From the NCBI RefSeq assembly GCF_001189235.2, contig NZ_LFIP02000001.1, forward strand, positions 62,001-126,000: 64,000 bases of DNA, given 5' to 3'. The stretch comes from Bradyrhizobium embrapense. Its GTDB lineage: Bacteria > Pseudomonadota > Alphaproteobacteria > Rhizobiales > Xanthobacteraceae. The notes beneath the pieces are model-generated. The model was not told the origin of the DNA and ran no database searches. It worked only from the letters and a program-made list of their open reading frames with translations. Positions within the stretch are counted from its first letter, which is position 1; every line of letters begins with the position of its first letter. Shown here one piece after another: positions 41,970 to 49,995 of the stretch. The position numbers and the translations under genes were made by a program.

Positions 41970-41970
41970 G

Positions 41971-44154
41971 TCAGGCACTCGCAGCGCGCTTGACGATGGC
42001 CGGTTCCGGTTTTGCTTTGGCCGCGGCATCCGCCATGATCGCGGCGACCTCGGCCTTCATCAGCGACACCGAGACTGCGTTGCCGATCTGCTTGATCTTC
42101 TGCGTCTTGGTGCCGGCGAATTCGTACTCGGCCTCGTCTTCGTTGAAGCCCATGGCCGCGGCGAGCTCGTGCGGCTCAAGCATCCGGAAGAGGATGTCGT
42201 ACTGCGGCGTCGCCTCAACGAGGTTGACGTGGCCTGTGGCAGTGATCGCCGGGGTAGGTTCTGCGATATCGTGCACCCGCGGCGCCTGACCTTCCCGCTC
42301 GCCGAACTGCGCCGCGATGAATGCGAGCTCGCCGCGCGCGGCCGTCGTTACCGTCGGGATCGGTTCGCCGAGATCGCGGACGCGGTCGCTGTGGTCGTGA
42401 TGGGTGACCGGCATAACCATGGCGAACTCGCCGCCCTTCGCCGTGGTCAGCGTAGGGAGCGGATCGGCGACGTCGCGGGCCGCGTTGCCGCCCTGGGTGT
42501 GGGTGACCGGCACCACCATGCCGAACCGCCCCTTCGACGTGACGGTGTCCAACGGCTCCTCGGCGCTCTTGCAAGTCTCGCCAGATCCCGAGCCGTAATA
42601 CGGCGAGATCAGTACGTGGCTTTGCTTCGCGACCTGGGTTGGTGTGGGCTCTTCGACTGACCGCGGCGCCCCGCCGGCATGGCGAGACAGGACAAACGGC
42701 TCGACCAGGTATCCGCCGCCGTCGCAGTTCGCGGTCGGCGCCGGATCGCCTATCGAGTGCGCCCGGGTCTCGGCGAAGCCGTCGCCATGACGATTAAGGA
42801 TGAACGGCTCAACCGCGCTACCGTTGATCTCGGCCATCATCTGATCGAACGAGATAACGGGAGAAACCAGCATCGGCCGCGCGCAGCCCGGGTCATCAGA
42901 TCCGGCGCCGCCGGTGGTGATCGTCGGCAGCGGATCGTCCGCGGGCCGCGCCGCGCCGCTTCCGGTGCTGAGAACGAGCGGCTCAGCCAACCAGACTCCA
43001 CCCTTGGTGTCCAAAGTCGGCGCCGGTTCGGACGAAACGCCCTTCGCCTTGTTGTTCTTCCGCCCATTGATGATGACCGGTTCGACAAAGAACTGGCCGC
43101 CGCCGGTCGTGGTGGTGATCCCGCCGACGGGCTCGTCGACACTCTTGGCGGTGTTGTTTGTCCGGTTCCCGCAGACGATGGGCTCCGCGAGCCCAATGCG
43201 AGCCTGCGTCATCACCGTCGGTGCCGGGTCGTCTACGGTCTGCGCGTCCCGCCTGAAGTTCTGCTTCAGCAGGATCGGCTCGGCCAGCGCCATGTGGAGA
43301 CCGTTTGCAGCAACGGTCGGCAGCGGCCGGTCGAGGCTCTGCCCGTCCATGTGGTTGCGGAGAACGACGAGGAACGGCTCCGGCCAGTTGAACTTGACCG
43401 CGCCGGCATAGATCCGGGCCAACGTCTTCGGCGCCAAGGGCTTCGAGCGGTTGAAGATCGACCGGCCCTTGAGCGACCAGTCGATGATCTCGCGTGCCGG
43501 CTTCCACGGCTTCATGCCCGGGAACAGCAACGTGTCGTCGGCTCGCTTGGCGTGGGTCAGCGGGGCCCAAGCAACGATCTTGCGGTCGTTGCGCGCCTTC
43601 AAGATGAAGCGCTGCCGAGTCGTGGCGTCGCCGTAGTTCGCGGCGTTGAGCTTCCGCCATTCCGGTTCGAAGCCGAGCCGGCGGATCGTGTCGATCCAGA
43701 GGGCGAAATACTCGCCCTTGCGGCTCTTGATCGGCTTGCCGGTCCGCGGATCGACCGGGCCCCATCCCACGAATTCCCAGACGTTCTCGATGATCAACCG
43801 CTTGACGCGCAGTTCGGTCAGCCAGGTGATGATGTGCCAAGGGTCGGAGCGCTGCTGGTCCGAGGTCGGCTTGCCCCCGCGTGCGACGGAGTGATGGGTG
43901 CACGTCGGCGACGCCATCAACAGGTCGAGGTAGCCTTCCGGAACGATGATGTGCGGCCGGACGGCGGCGATGTCTTCGCAGTAATGGCGGGCGAGCGGAT
44001 GGTTCTTCTTGTGCGTCTCGATCGCGATGCCCCAATGATTGACGCAGACCAATTCCATCTCGAGCCCGAGCTCGGCGAGAGCCCGCGCGCAGCCGGTGGA
44101 CGAGCCACCGGCGCCGCAGAGAAGGTCAGCAACGAGGATCTTGCGACGGCTCAA
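41971..44154 (-). CDS. C5-cytosine DNA methyltransferase with about 11 internal repeats
   Basis: A 727-residue enzyme. Motif I LLCGAGGSSTG (11-21), catalytic motif IV ASPTCTHHS (81-89, Pro-Thr-Cys instead of the usual Pro-Cys), ENV motif VI (123-125), QRF motif VIII (181-183) and QIGNAV motif X (689-694) are all present. Between VIII and X, residues about 261-640 hold about 11 degenerate repeats of about 32 residues, each with [E/V]P-x-x ... D/E-P-x-P-T. This is the target-recognition position, so several specificities are possible. Overlaps the next gene by 4 bp. Confidence 0.88.
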   Translation of the reverse strand: MSRRKILVADLLCGAGGSSTGCARALAELGLEMELVCVNHWGIAIETHKKNHPLARHYCEDIAAVRPHIIVPEGYLDLLMASPTCTHHSVARGGKPTSDQQRSDPWHIITWLTELRVKRLIIENVWEFVGWGPVDPRTGKPIKSRKGEYFALWIDTIRRLGFEPEWRKLNAANYGDATTRQRFILKARNDRKIVAWAPLTHAKRADDTLLFPGMKPWKPAREIIDWSLKGRSIFNRSKPLAPKTLARIYAGAVKFNWPEPFLVVLRNHMDGQSLDRPLPTVAANGLHMALAEPILLKQNFRRDAQTVDDPAPTVMTQARIGLAEPIVCGNRTNNTAKSVDEPVGGITTTTGGGQFFVEPVIINGRKNNKAKGVSSEPAPTLDTKGGVWLAEPLVLSTGSGAARPADDPLPTITTGGAGSDDPGCARPMLVSPVISFDQMMAEINGSAVEPFILNRHGDGFAETRAHSIGDPAPTANCDGGGYLVEPFVLSRHAGGAPRSVEEPTPTQVAKQSHVLISPYYGSGSGETCKSAEEPLDTVTSKGRFGMVVPVTHTQGGNAARDVADPLPTLTTAKGGEFAMVMPVTHHDHSDRVRDLGEPIPTVTTAARGELAFIAAQFGEREGQAPRVHDIAEPTPAITATGHVNLVEATPQYDILFRMLEPHELAAAMGFNEDEAEYEFAGTKTQKIKQIGNAVSVSLMKAEVAAIMADAAAKAKPEPAIVKRAASA

Positions 44155-44378
44155 CTCAGCGCCTCCAAGATATCCCGGACCAGCGTCGGCACCGCGACCG
44201 CCACCGAATTGGGCGGCGCGCCGGGCACGTAAGGACCGCCCTTGTCTCCGACCTGTCGGACGGAGATCAGTCCGATATGCTGAACACCCTCGATATTGAG
44301 CGCCGGCACGCCGTGGCTTTTAAAGATGCGCAAGAGCTCGGCTTCCAGCTTGCGCTCATCGTGCTTGATGACGGTCAT
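44151..44378 (-). CDS. Hypothetical 75-residue protein
   Basis: A small protein with start MTVIKHDERKLEAELLRIFK. The stop overlaps the start of the C5 methyltransferase (ATGA), and it lies directly downstream of dnaN. No family recognised; cytosolic, helical then beta. Confidence 0.65.
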   Translation of the reverse strand: MTVIKHDERKLEAELLRIFKSHGVPALNIEGVQHIGLISVRQVGDKGGPYVPGAPPNSVAVAVPTLVRDILEALS

Positions 44379-44381
44379 CGG

Positions 44382-45494
44382 CTACACTCTCATCGGCATG
44401 AGGACGTAGAGGATCGACTCATCGCTACCGCGCAGCAGCGCTGGCGAGCCCGGGTCGCCGAGATCCAGCCTGACTGTTTCGCCCTGGATCTGCATGAAGA
44501 TGTCGTGCAGGTACCGGCTGTTGAAACCGATATCCATCGCATCGCCGGCGTACTCGGCTTCCAGTTCGTCCGTCGCGGAGCCGGCGTCCGGGTTCGAGCA
44601 GCTCAGCGTGATCTTACCGGCGCCGAGCGTCATCTTCACGGCGCGGCCCTTCTCGCTGGAAATCGTCGCGACGCGATCAGTGGCGGCGAGCATGTCCTTG
44701 CAGACAACCGCGATCTTCTTCTCGTTGTTCTGCGGGATGACGCGGCCGTAGTCCGGAAACGTGCCGTCGATCAGCTTCGAGGTCAGCACCATGTCGCCGG
44801 CCGAGAAGCGGATCTTGCTGCCGGAGGCCTCGACAAGGATTTCGTTATCGCCGGCGTCGAAGAGACGCGTGATCTCGGCGACCGTTTTCCGGGGCACAAT
44901 GATCCCCTTCAAGTCGGCGGCGCCCTCCGGCAGCGGGTATTCGACCTGGGCCAGGCGATGCCCGTCCGTGGCGACGGCGCGCAGCGTGGCGACGTTCCCC
45001 TGCTTCACGGCATGCAAATAAATGCCGTTGAGGTAATAGCGGGTCTCCTCGGTCGAGATGGCGAAGGCAGCCCGATCGACCAGCCGCCGCAGATCCTTTC
45101 CGGTCACGGTGAAGCTGACATTGAGGTCGTCGACCGAGAGGTTCGGGTAGTCGCTGACGGGCAACGTCTGAAGCGTGAACCGCGAACGCCCCGACTTGAC
45201 GACGGCGGTGGAGTCGCCGGTCTGCTCCAGCGTCACCTGCGAACCGGCGGGCATCTTCCGGACGATCTCGTGGAAGAGCCGGGCCGGCACGGTTGTCGAC
45301 CCCTTCTCGGCCACCTCGGCCCTGATCGAGTCGACCACCTCGAGGTCGAGGTCGGTGGCCCTGATCGTCAGCTTGTCCTGGCTGATGTCGACCAGGACGT
45401 TGCTCAGGATCGGGATCGTGTTGCGCTGCTCCACCGCACGCGAGATGCGGCCGAGCAGTTTCGCCAGCGCGGCCTGTTCCATTACGGCTTTCAA
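44382..45494 (-). CDS. dnaN: DNA polymerase sliding clamp (beta subunit)
   Basis: A 370-residue full-length beta clamp. RNTIPILSNVLVDI, ATDLDLEV and the C-terminal SILYVLMPMRV are family hallmarks. The start is a TTG at 45494 overlapping the RuvC-like stop (TTTTGA), with GGAGACCCCG upstream; it gives MKAVMEQ, the natural clamp N-terminus, and a later ATG would shorten it. A phage-coded complete clamp is uncommon. It presumably recruits the host or a phage polymerase. Confidence 0.95.
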   Translation of the reverse strand: MKAVMEQAALAKLLGRISRAVEQRNTIPILSNVLVDISQDKLTIRATDLDLEVVDSIRAEVAEKGSTTVPARLFHEIVRKMPAGSQVTLEQTGDSTAVVKSGRSRFTLQTLPVSDYPNLSVDDLNVSFTVTGKDLRRLVDRAAFAISTEETRYYLNGIYLHAVKQGNVATLRAVATDGHRLAQVEYPLPEGAADLKGIIVPRKTVAEITRLFDAGDNEILVEASGSKIRFSAGDMVLTSKLIDGTFPDYGRVIPQNNEKKIAVVCKDMLAATDRVATISSEKGRAVKMTLGAGKITLSCSNPDAGSATDELEAEYAGDAMDIGFNSRYLHDIFMQIQGETVRLDLGDPGSPALLRGSDESILYVLMPMRV

Positions 45495-46063
45495 AACGGG
45501 GTCTCCTTTCGGGTTGGGGTAAGCGTCGGTTCAAAGAGATCGCCGCGCGGCGCTGCGAAGCGCGGATCCAGATGGCCACGGAGCCACCAGGCCACGCCGA
45601 GGCTCTCGGCGGCGTCGAGGGAAGTGATGTTTCGGTCGATCAGTTGGGCGTAACCGAGCGACGTTTCCTTGGTGGCGCGCCCGTTGCCGGTGAACGCCTT
45701 TCGCCACGTCCCCTGATTGACGTAGATGAACGGGACGTCATGGGCGGCAAAGACTTCTTCGGCGATCGCGCACAGCCCGTAGATCCGCTGAAACGTCTTC
45801 ATCGGCGGGCGCGTCGTCGCAGGCTCCGGGTTTTCCTCGGTTGGCTTCCCCTTGAGCTCAATGTCGGTACGAAGCGGCTCTTCGGCGGCGCCGTGCCTGA
45901 CCTGGTTGTCCTTGACAATCTGGAACAGCGTCTTCCGGAAATGCCGAAAGACTTGTCCCGAGTTCTTGCCCTCCCAATGGAAGGCCCGGGCCCAGACATA
46001 GCGATCGCCGTCGAGCAGCGTGATGCCCGTTGTCGTCGCGATATCTAAGCCCAGGATCTTCAT
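45491..46063 (-). CDS. RuvC-like Holliday junction resolvase
   Basis: A 190-residue RNase H-fold nuclease. GLDIATTTG with Asp7, Glu61/Glu62 (AAEEPLRTDIE), and Asp150/Glu153 (SLDAAESLG) match the RuvC catalytic acids. Such phage enzymes resolve recombination intermediates during replication or packaging. It is coupled to dnaN downstream. Confidence 0.85.
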   Translation of the reverse strand: MKILGLDIATTTGITLLDGDRYVWARAFHWEGKNSGQVFRHFRKTLFQIVKDNQVRHGAAEEPLRTDIELKGKPTEENPEPATTRPPMKTFQRIYGLCAIAEEVFAAHDVPFIYVNQGTWRKAFTGNGRATKETSLGYAQLIDRNITSLDAAESLGVAWWLRGHLDPRFAAPRGDLFEPTLTPTRKETPF

Positions 46064-46068
46064 CGCGA

Positions 46069-46257
46069 TCAGGCGACCTGGATCGCGGTTTCGTCGAACC
46101 AGCTTTCGGTCTGCCTGCCGTCGCCGGCGCGATAGCGGACCAGATAGCTATTGACGTGATCCTGATACTCAGCGCGGCCGATCACCGTGCCTTTCTCGTT
46201 GCTCTCGATCATGCTGACGATCGTTTTCAGTTCGTACAGGAACGGCTTGCTCTTCAC
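46069..46257 (-). CDS. Hypothetical 62-residue protein
   Basis: The start chosen is a GTG at 46257 with GGAGAG upstream; the ATG at 46299 has no ribosome site. Begins VKSKPFLYELKTIVSMIESN and continues as a small beta-rich protein (YLVRYRAGDGRQTESWFDET), similar in shape to the phage proteins that follow RMF-like genes. Function unknown. Confidence 0.6.
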   Translation of the reverse strand: MKSKPFLYELKTIVSMIESNEKGTVIGRAEYQDHVNSYLVRYRAGDGRQTESWFDETAIQVA

Positions 46258-46308
46258 GGCTTCTCTCCATGGTTTCCGGCGGCGGTTGCTGCCGGTCATC
46301 TCGAACGG

Positions 46309-46881
46309 TCAGGCCTCGTCGCCGTCGTCGCCTTTCGGCTGCTCGCCGCCTTCGGGCGTCGGCTGCGGCATGGCCATGATGGCGTCGCGCTCCGAACGGG
46401 CCTGACGGAATGCCGACAGCCATGCCTGCCCCTTGATCGAGCCGACTTCGTACGGGTTGTCGGATTCCTTGGAGCCGGGCTCGGTATCGAGACGGAAGCC
46501 GGCGGCGCGACCCTCGCGCTTGGCGCGCTCGTCTTCCGGTGTCGGCCCCTGTCCGCGCATGCCGAAGAGCTCGTACTGGCGCGGGCTCAACGTCTTGCCG
46601 AGCAAGCCGAGATAAATGCCGGCTTTCTCAATCTCGGCGCAGTAGGCGTCGATTACTTCGTCGCCGCCCTCCAGCAGCCTGATCGCGAGCTTGGCGGCGT
46701 CATTGTTCATGCCCTGCTGCGAGGTGATCGCGAAAACGCCCCGGAGCCGGTTTTTGACGGAATTGTTGGACTCGTTGGCGACCTTCGCTTCGGCTTGAGC
46801 GGCCCGGATACGTGAGAGGTTGTAGGCATCGAGCGCGCTCTGTGTCGGCTCATTTGGTCTGTCGGCGGCAGGCGTTGTCAT
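46309..46881 (-). CDS. Helical nucleoid/RMF-like protein
   Basis: The start is the ATG at 46881 with GGAG upstream (190 residues). Residues 20-110 form a helical region (RIRAAQAEAKVANESNNSV) that resembles the GapR/DUF2312 type of coiled-coil DNA-binding protein. The C-terminal NPYEVGSIKGQAWLSAFRQA resembles the ribosome modulation factor pattern (PY ... G ... W-L-x-x-F/W). The two readings may be independent; neither is certain. Confidence 0.5.
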   Translation of the reverse strand: MTTPAADRPNEPTQSALDAYNLSRIRAAQAEAKVANESNNSVKNRLRGVFAITSQQGMNNDAAKLAIRLLEGGDEVIDAYCAEIEKAGIYLGLLGKTLSPRQYELFGMRGQGPTPEDERAKREGRAAGFRLDTEPGSKESDNPYEVGSIKGQAWLSAFRQARSERDAIMAMPQPTPEGGEQPKGDDGDEA

Positions 46882-46898
46882 ATGTTTCTCCAGGTTGA

Positions 46899-47780
46899 TC
46901 AGTGGGTGATGAACGCGATCGGACGTTTCGATTGCCAGCAGAGGCCGCACGTCGCGCATGCCTCGGTGCGCCCGAGTTGTTGGGGGCAGACAATCGCTTC
47001 AGCCGGCGCCTGCAGCGGGGTCTCGATCGAGACGGTCGAGCACTCGTCAATCGGGGCGTCGGAGAATCGGATGGCGAAGCGGTCCCAGTTCGCCAGCACC
47101 AGGCGCACCAGCGCCGCGGCGATCGGATCTCGCTTCGCGTCCCAGCGAGCCGTGAATCCGTAGACATGCAGCTGCGGCACCTCGGCCAGCAGCCGCTGCC
47201 AGAGAGCGACGTAGGGGACCGAATAAAAATCGCCCAGCACGTGCAGGCGCACCACGAAGCCGCGGCGATGCTTGCGGCCGAGCGAGCGGACTTCCTGCTC
47301 CAGCCGGGCCTCCAGCGCCGCCCCTCGGTCGAGCCGGTGCGCGTGCTGCATCGAGTTGCCGTAGCAGGAGCGCCAATGCCGGCACCAGGTCGGGCATGTC
47401 GCGCGCTCCTCGAGCGTCAGGGTGTAGATCGGGAAGCCTTTCCAGCGTCCCTTGGTGACGGCCTTCCCAATCTTCGAACTGTTGAACCCGCTCTTGAGAA
47501 CGTCGTGGCCGTAGGAACTCGGATCGACCACGGTCGAGCGGTAGACCGTCCGGCCTTCCACGATCGCAGGGTTATCAAACGCGGGGATCTTGGCCGGCCG
47601 GCCGGCCAGCGGGAGCGCCGACTGCCGCGAATGGCTATTCGGCTTGACGCCGACCTTTCCTTTGATGATGAGACGGAGATACGCGGGCGATCCGCCGACG
47701 CGCGCCTTGATCTGGGGGACGGTCAGGTTCGCGGCATGAAGCGCCCTCACCTGGTCGTGGTCGATGGTGCGTTCTCTCAT
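46899..47780 (-). CDS. Gp88-like phage protein with Cys motifs
   Basis: A 293-residue protein. After an N-terminal helix-turn-helix-like stretch (HDQVRALHAANLTVPQIKAR), the segment GFPIYTLTLEERATCPTWCR with CRHWRSCYG and RLHVLGDFYSVPYV marks the 'gene product 88' domain of several phages. Cys129, Cys133 and Cys139 plus CATCGLCW at the C-terminus could bind a metal or Fe-S cluster. Function unknown. Confidence 0.72.
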   Translation of the reverse strand: MRERTIDHDQVRALHAANLTVPQIKARVGGSPAYLRLIIKGKVGVKPNSHSRQSALPLAGRPAKIPAFDNPAIVEGRTVYRSTVVDPSSYGHDVLKSGFNSSKIGKAVTKGRWKGFPIYTLTLEERATCPTWCRHWRSCYGNSMQHAHRLDRGAALEARLEQEVRSLGRKHRRGFVVRLHVLGDFYSVPYVALWQRLLAEVPQLHVYGFTARWDAKRDPIAAALVRLVLANWDRFAIRFSDAPIDECSTVSIETPLQAPAEAIVCPQQLGRTEACATCGLCWQSKRPIAFITH

Positions 47781-47965
47781 GCCCCACCTTCAATGATGAG
47801 GACACGAACCGGCGACGTCTCGCGGCGCCATTCCGAGCGGCCGTCGATGGCGATCCAGCGGCGCTCAAGCCGAACGCCGAAAAGTCGCGGCGCCAGCCGA
47901 TATTCGGCCGTCGGCGCCCATCCGCGATTATCCCAATCCGGCGGTGGCGGCAGATACACCTTCAT
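47777..47965 (-). CDS. Hypothetical 62-residue protein
   Basis: A small Trp/Arg-rich protein starting MKVYLPPPPDWDNRGWAPTA. The start overlaps the methyltransferase stop and the stop overlaps the Gp88 gene start, both by 4 bp. No family recognised. Confidence 0.62.
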   Translation of the reverse strand: MKVYLPPPPDWDNRGWAPTAEYRLAPRLFGVRLERRWIAIDGRSEWRRETSPVRVLIIEGGA

Positions 47966-48585
47966 GCCGGCACCTCGATCGCGTCGAAAAGCGGGGTCGC
48001 CGAGGCCTGCTTCTCCGTCTTGCGGCGTGGCGGCACCCTGGCGCCGACTTCGATGGTGCCAACCTCGTCCCCCCAGTGCGTGAAGCCCTCATGGTTCTCG
48101 CGGGAGAACAGACACAGCCTCTCCAGGCCGGGCGTCTTTTCCCGGAGATGCTCGTACCATTCGACCGGCTTCTGACTGTGTCCCCGAGCTTTGCCCTTGA
48201 TCTCGCCGTAGAGCGCGTCGTGGATCTGGTGCTCATCACCGAACACGCCGAGCAAGACCGACTCGTGCATGCCGCGCGACCGATACCCGGTGCCCATGCG
48301 CCCCTTCGGCCATACCAGTTCCGTCTTGAAGCGCGCGCCCCACTGCTCCAGGAGCCACATCGACTTATTCAGCGTCGGCGGGCCTGCCCAAAGCGTGATG
48401 ATGCCGTTGCCGCGGACGAGGTGACCGACAGGCAGATTGGCGAGATCCTCCCAGGACATGATCTTGTATTGGGCGGACGCGGATTTCTTGTTGCCGCTCT
48501 CCGACCGCAGCTTGAACTCGGTCGGCGGATCGATGTCGACGACATCGAAACCAAACATCGGCAGCGGCTCGAAGAACCAGCTCAC
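47962..48585 (-). CDS. MT-A70-like adenine methyltransferase
   Basis: A GTG at 48585 overlapping the upstream stop gives 207 residues. VVDIDPPTEFKL carries a DPPT in place of the usual DPPW of MT-A70 enzymes. ITLWAGPPTLN and the late HSQKPVEWYEHL fit the N6-adenine fold. A longer upstream frame is inside the neighbour. Likely modifies phage DNA. The altered catalytic triad may affect activity or target. Confidence 0.78.
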   Translation of the reverse strand: MSWFFEPLPMFGFDVVDIDPPTEFKLRSESGNKKSASAQYKIMSWEDLANLPVGHLVRGNGIITLWAGPPTLNKSMWLLEQWGARFKTELVWPKGRMGTGYRSRGMHESVLLGVFGDEHQIHDALYGEIKGKARGHSQKPVEWYEHLREKTPGLERLCLFSRENHEGFTHWGDEVGTIEVGARVPPRRKTEKQASATPLFDAIEVPA

Positions 48586-49409
48586 AGCCCGCACATCCCT
48601 TCGCAATCGTTGTTGAAGAGATCCGGCTGGCCACGCTCTTCGCTCGTCGAGAAGTCGACCTGGTCGAGCGGCTTCATTGAACGGTGCAGGTACGGCTTCA
48701 GCCGTAAGTGCCGTGAATAGCCGGACTCCGGCGAGCGGATTGCGTGGTCGACCTCGACTGCCTGTTGCCATCCGGCTGGATCGCGGTTGCGCAAATCACG
48801 CCATTGATGGTCGCTGCGATACGGACAGAACGTACATGCGCTTTTCGGTGGTTCCGGATAACCGTTCCGGCGCAGCCACTGCAGGCAATCCCATCGGGAC
48901 ATGCGCTTTTCGATCAGCGGCCAGCGGTTCACCTGCCACGCATTGCGCGCAGGCTTCATCCGGACCGCCTCATCGGTTGAGATGCCGATCCAGACTTCCA
49001 TGCTTGCCGCTGGAATGCGCTTGCGCGGGGCGAAGCCAAGCAACTCGCGCTGCTTCTTCAAAAGCGGCTCAATCTTGTATTCCTTGGTGCACTGTCGGCG
49101 GCCGAGCCCGTCCTCACCATTTCCTCGATCGAGGAAGGCCGGGATGGCCGCATACCGACGCTTTCCGCCGCCGTTGGTGCCCGCGAACAACGCCGTGTGC
49201 AGGGCCTCTGGCTTGCGCGTGGTGTGGACCGGAAAGGGCAGGACGTTAGGCGACATCAGCCAGCGGAGATGTTCATAAACGGGTGCTGGCTCGCTTCCGG
49301 TGTCCGCGAATATCGCGGCATCCGGCATCGGTCCGATTTCGCCATGCGCCGCCATCAGCGCCATAGTGGTGCTCTGGACGCCGGCACCGAGGGAGATGAC
49401 GCGCATCAT
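48582..49409 (-). CDS. PAPS reductase / ATP-pyrophosphatase-like protein
   Basis: The start is the ATG at 49409 (ATGA), giving 275 residues. SLGAGVQSTTMAL (residues 6-18) is the PP-loop of adenine-nucleotide alpha-hydrolase enzymes, followed by DAAIFADTGSEP. Cys107 in RQCTKEYKI and Cys192/Cys195 in CTFCPY may hold an Fe-S cluster. Relatives include PAPS reductases and the DndC sulphur-transfer enzyme. In this operon a DNA-modifying role is plausible, but sulphur metabolism is equally possible. Confidence 0.75.
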   Translation of the reverse strand: MMRVISLGAGVQSTTMALMAAHGEIGPMPDAAIFADTGSEPAPVYEHLRWLMSPNVLPFPVHTTRKPEALHTALFAGTNGGGKRRYAAIPAFLDRGNGEDGLGRRQCTKEYKIEPLLKKQRELLGFAPRKRIPAASMEVWIGISTDEAVRMKPARNAWQVNRWPLIEKRMSRWDCLQWLRRNGYPEPPKSACTFCPYRSDHQWRDLRNRDPAGWQQAVEVDHAIRSPESGYSRHLRLKPYLHRSMKPLDQVDFSTSEERGQPDLFNNDCEGMCGL

Positions 49410-49759
49410 GGGGCGCCTCCCACGAAGTACGCGCGCAGGGCCTCCTCGGCCGCGGTCCGCTCCGAGATCCGATGTTCGTGGGCATAGGCGCGGATGGCGC
49501 GGCGGACCTCCGGCAGCGGGCGCACAACGATCCCATCCCCGACACCCGGCTCCGGGATACTCAGCGTCCGAGCCTTGCCCGGAACGCGCAGCAGCGCGCC
49601 GCGATAGACGAGACTGTCGATCAGGTGCGAGATCGTGCCACGCCCCCGGATCCCGAGATGGTCGGCGATCTCCCGATACGATGGCGATGCACCGTGCTGC
49701 TCGACGTGATGCCTGACGAATTGAACGCACTGCGCCTGGACGTTGGTGAGGCCCATCAT
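49406..49759 (-). CDS. LexA-type winged helix protein
   Basis: A 117-residue protein. Residues 1-60 match the DNA-binding domain of LexA (QFVRHHVEQHGASPSYREIA, GIRGRGTISHLIDSL). The C-terminal half has no protease domain. The start overlaps the upstream stop (ATGA). Probably a small transcription regulator. An antisense-like long frame at this locus is rejected. Confidence 0.75.
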   Translation of the reverse strand: MMGLTNVQAQCVQFVRHHVEQHGASPSYREIADHLGIRGRGTISHLIDSLVYRGALLRVPGKARTLSIPEPGVGDGIVVRPLPEVRRAIRAYAHEHRISERTAAEEALRAYFVGGAP

Positions 49760-49995
49760 GCTGGACCTCCCGCCGGCAACGTCGGCTTGATCACTTCGTC
49801 AGCAAATCGCGAGAAGACATCGTATGTCTTCTCCCGTCCGATCGATCCGACCAGGTAGGACGCGATGGCCTGGAGGTGTGCGTCGATCACAAGCGCCGCA
49901 ACGTCCTTGCCGCCGGCGTGCTCGACCGTCATCAGGGAGGCGATGCACTCCTTGCGGGCGTAGTCTTTCATGATGGTCGAGGCGCCGGGGTTCAT
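49756..49995 (-). CDS. Hypothetical 79-residue protein
   Basis: The start ATG at 49995 overlaps the GcrA stop (ATGA), preferred over an ATG two codons upstream. Begins MNPGASTIMKDYARKECIAS and is helical (LVIDAHLQAIASYLVGSIGR). No family recognised. Coupled to GcrA and the LexA-like protein. Confidence 0.65.
   Translation of the reverse strand: MNPGASTIMKDYARKECIASLMTVEHAGGKDVAALVIDAHLQAIASYLVGSIGREKTYDVFSRFADEVIKPTLPAGGPA

Noticed and set aside
42679-44232. 517-residue plus-strand frame
   Set aside because: Antisense to the C5 methyltransferase; its repeat-like content mirrors the repeats of the real gene.
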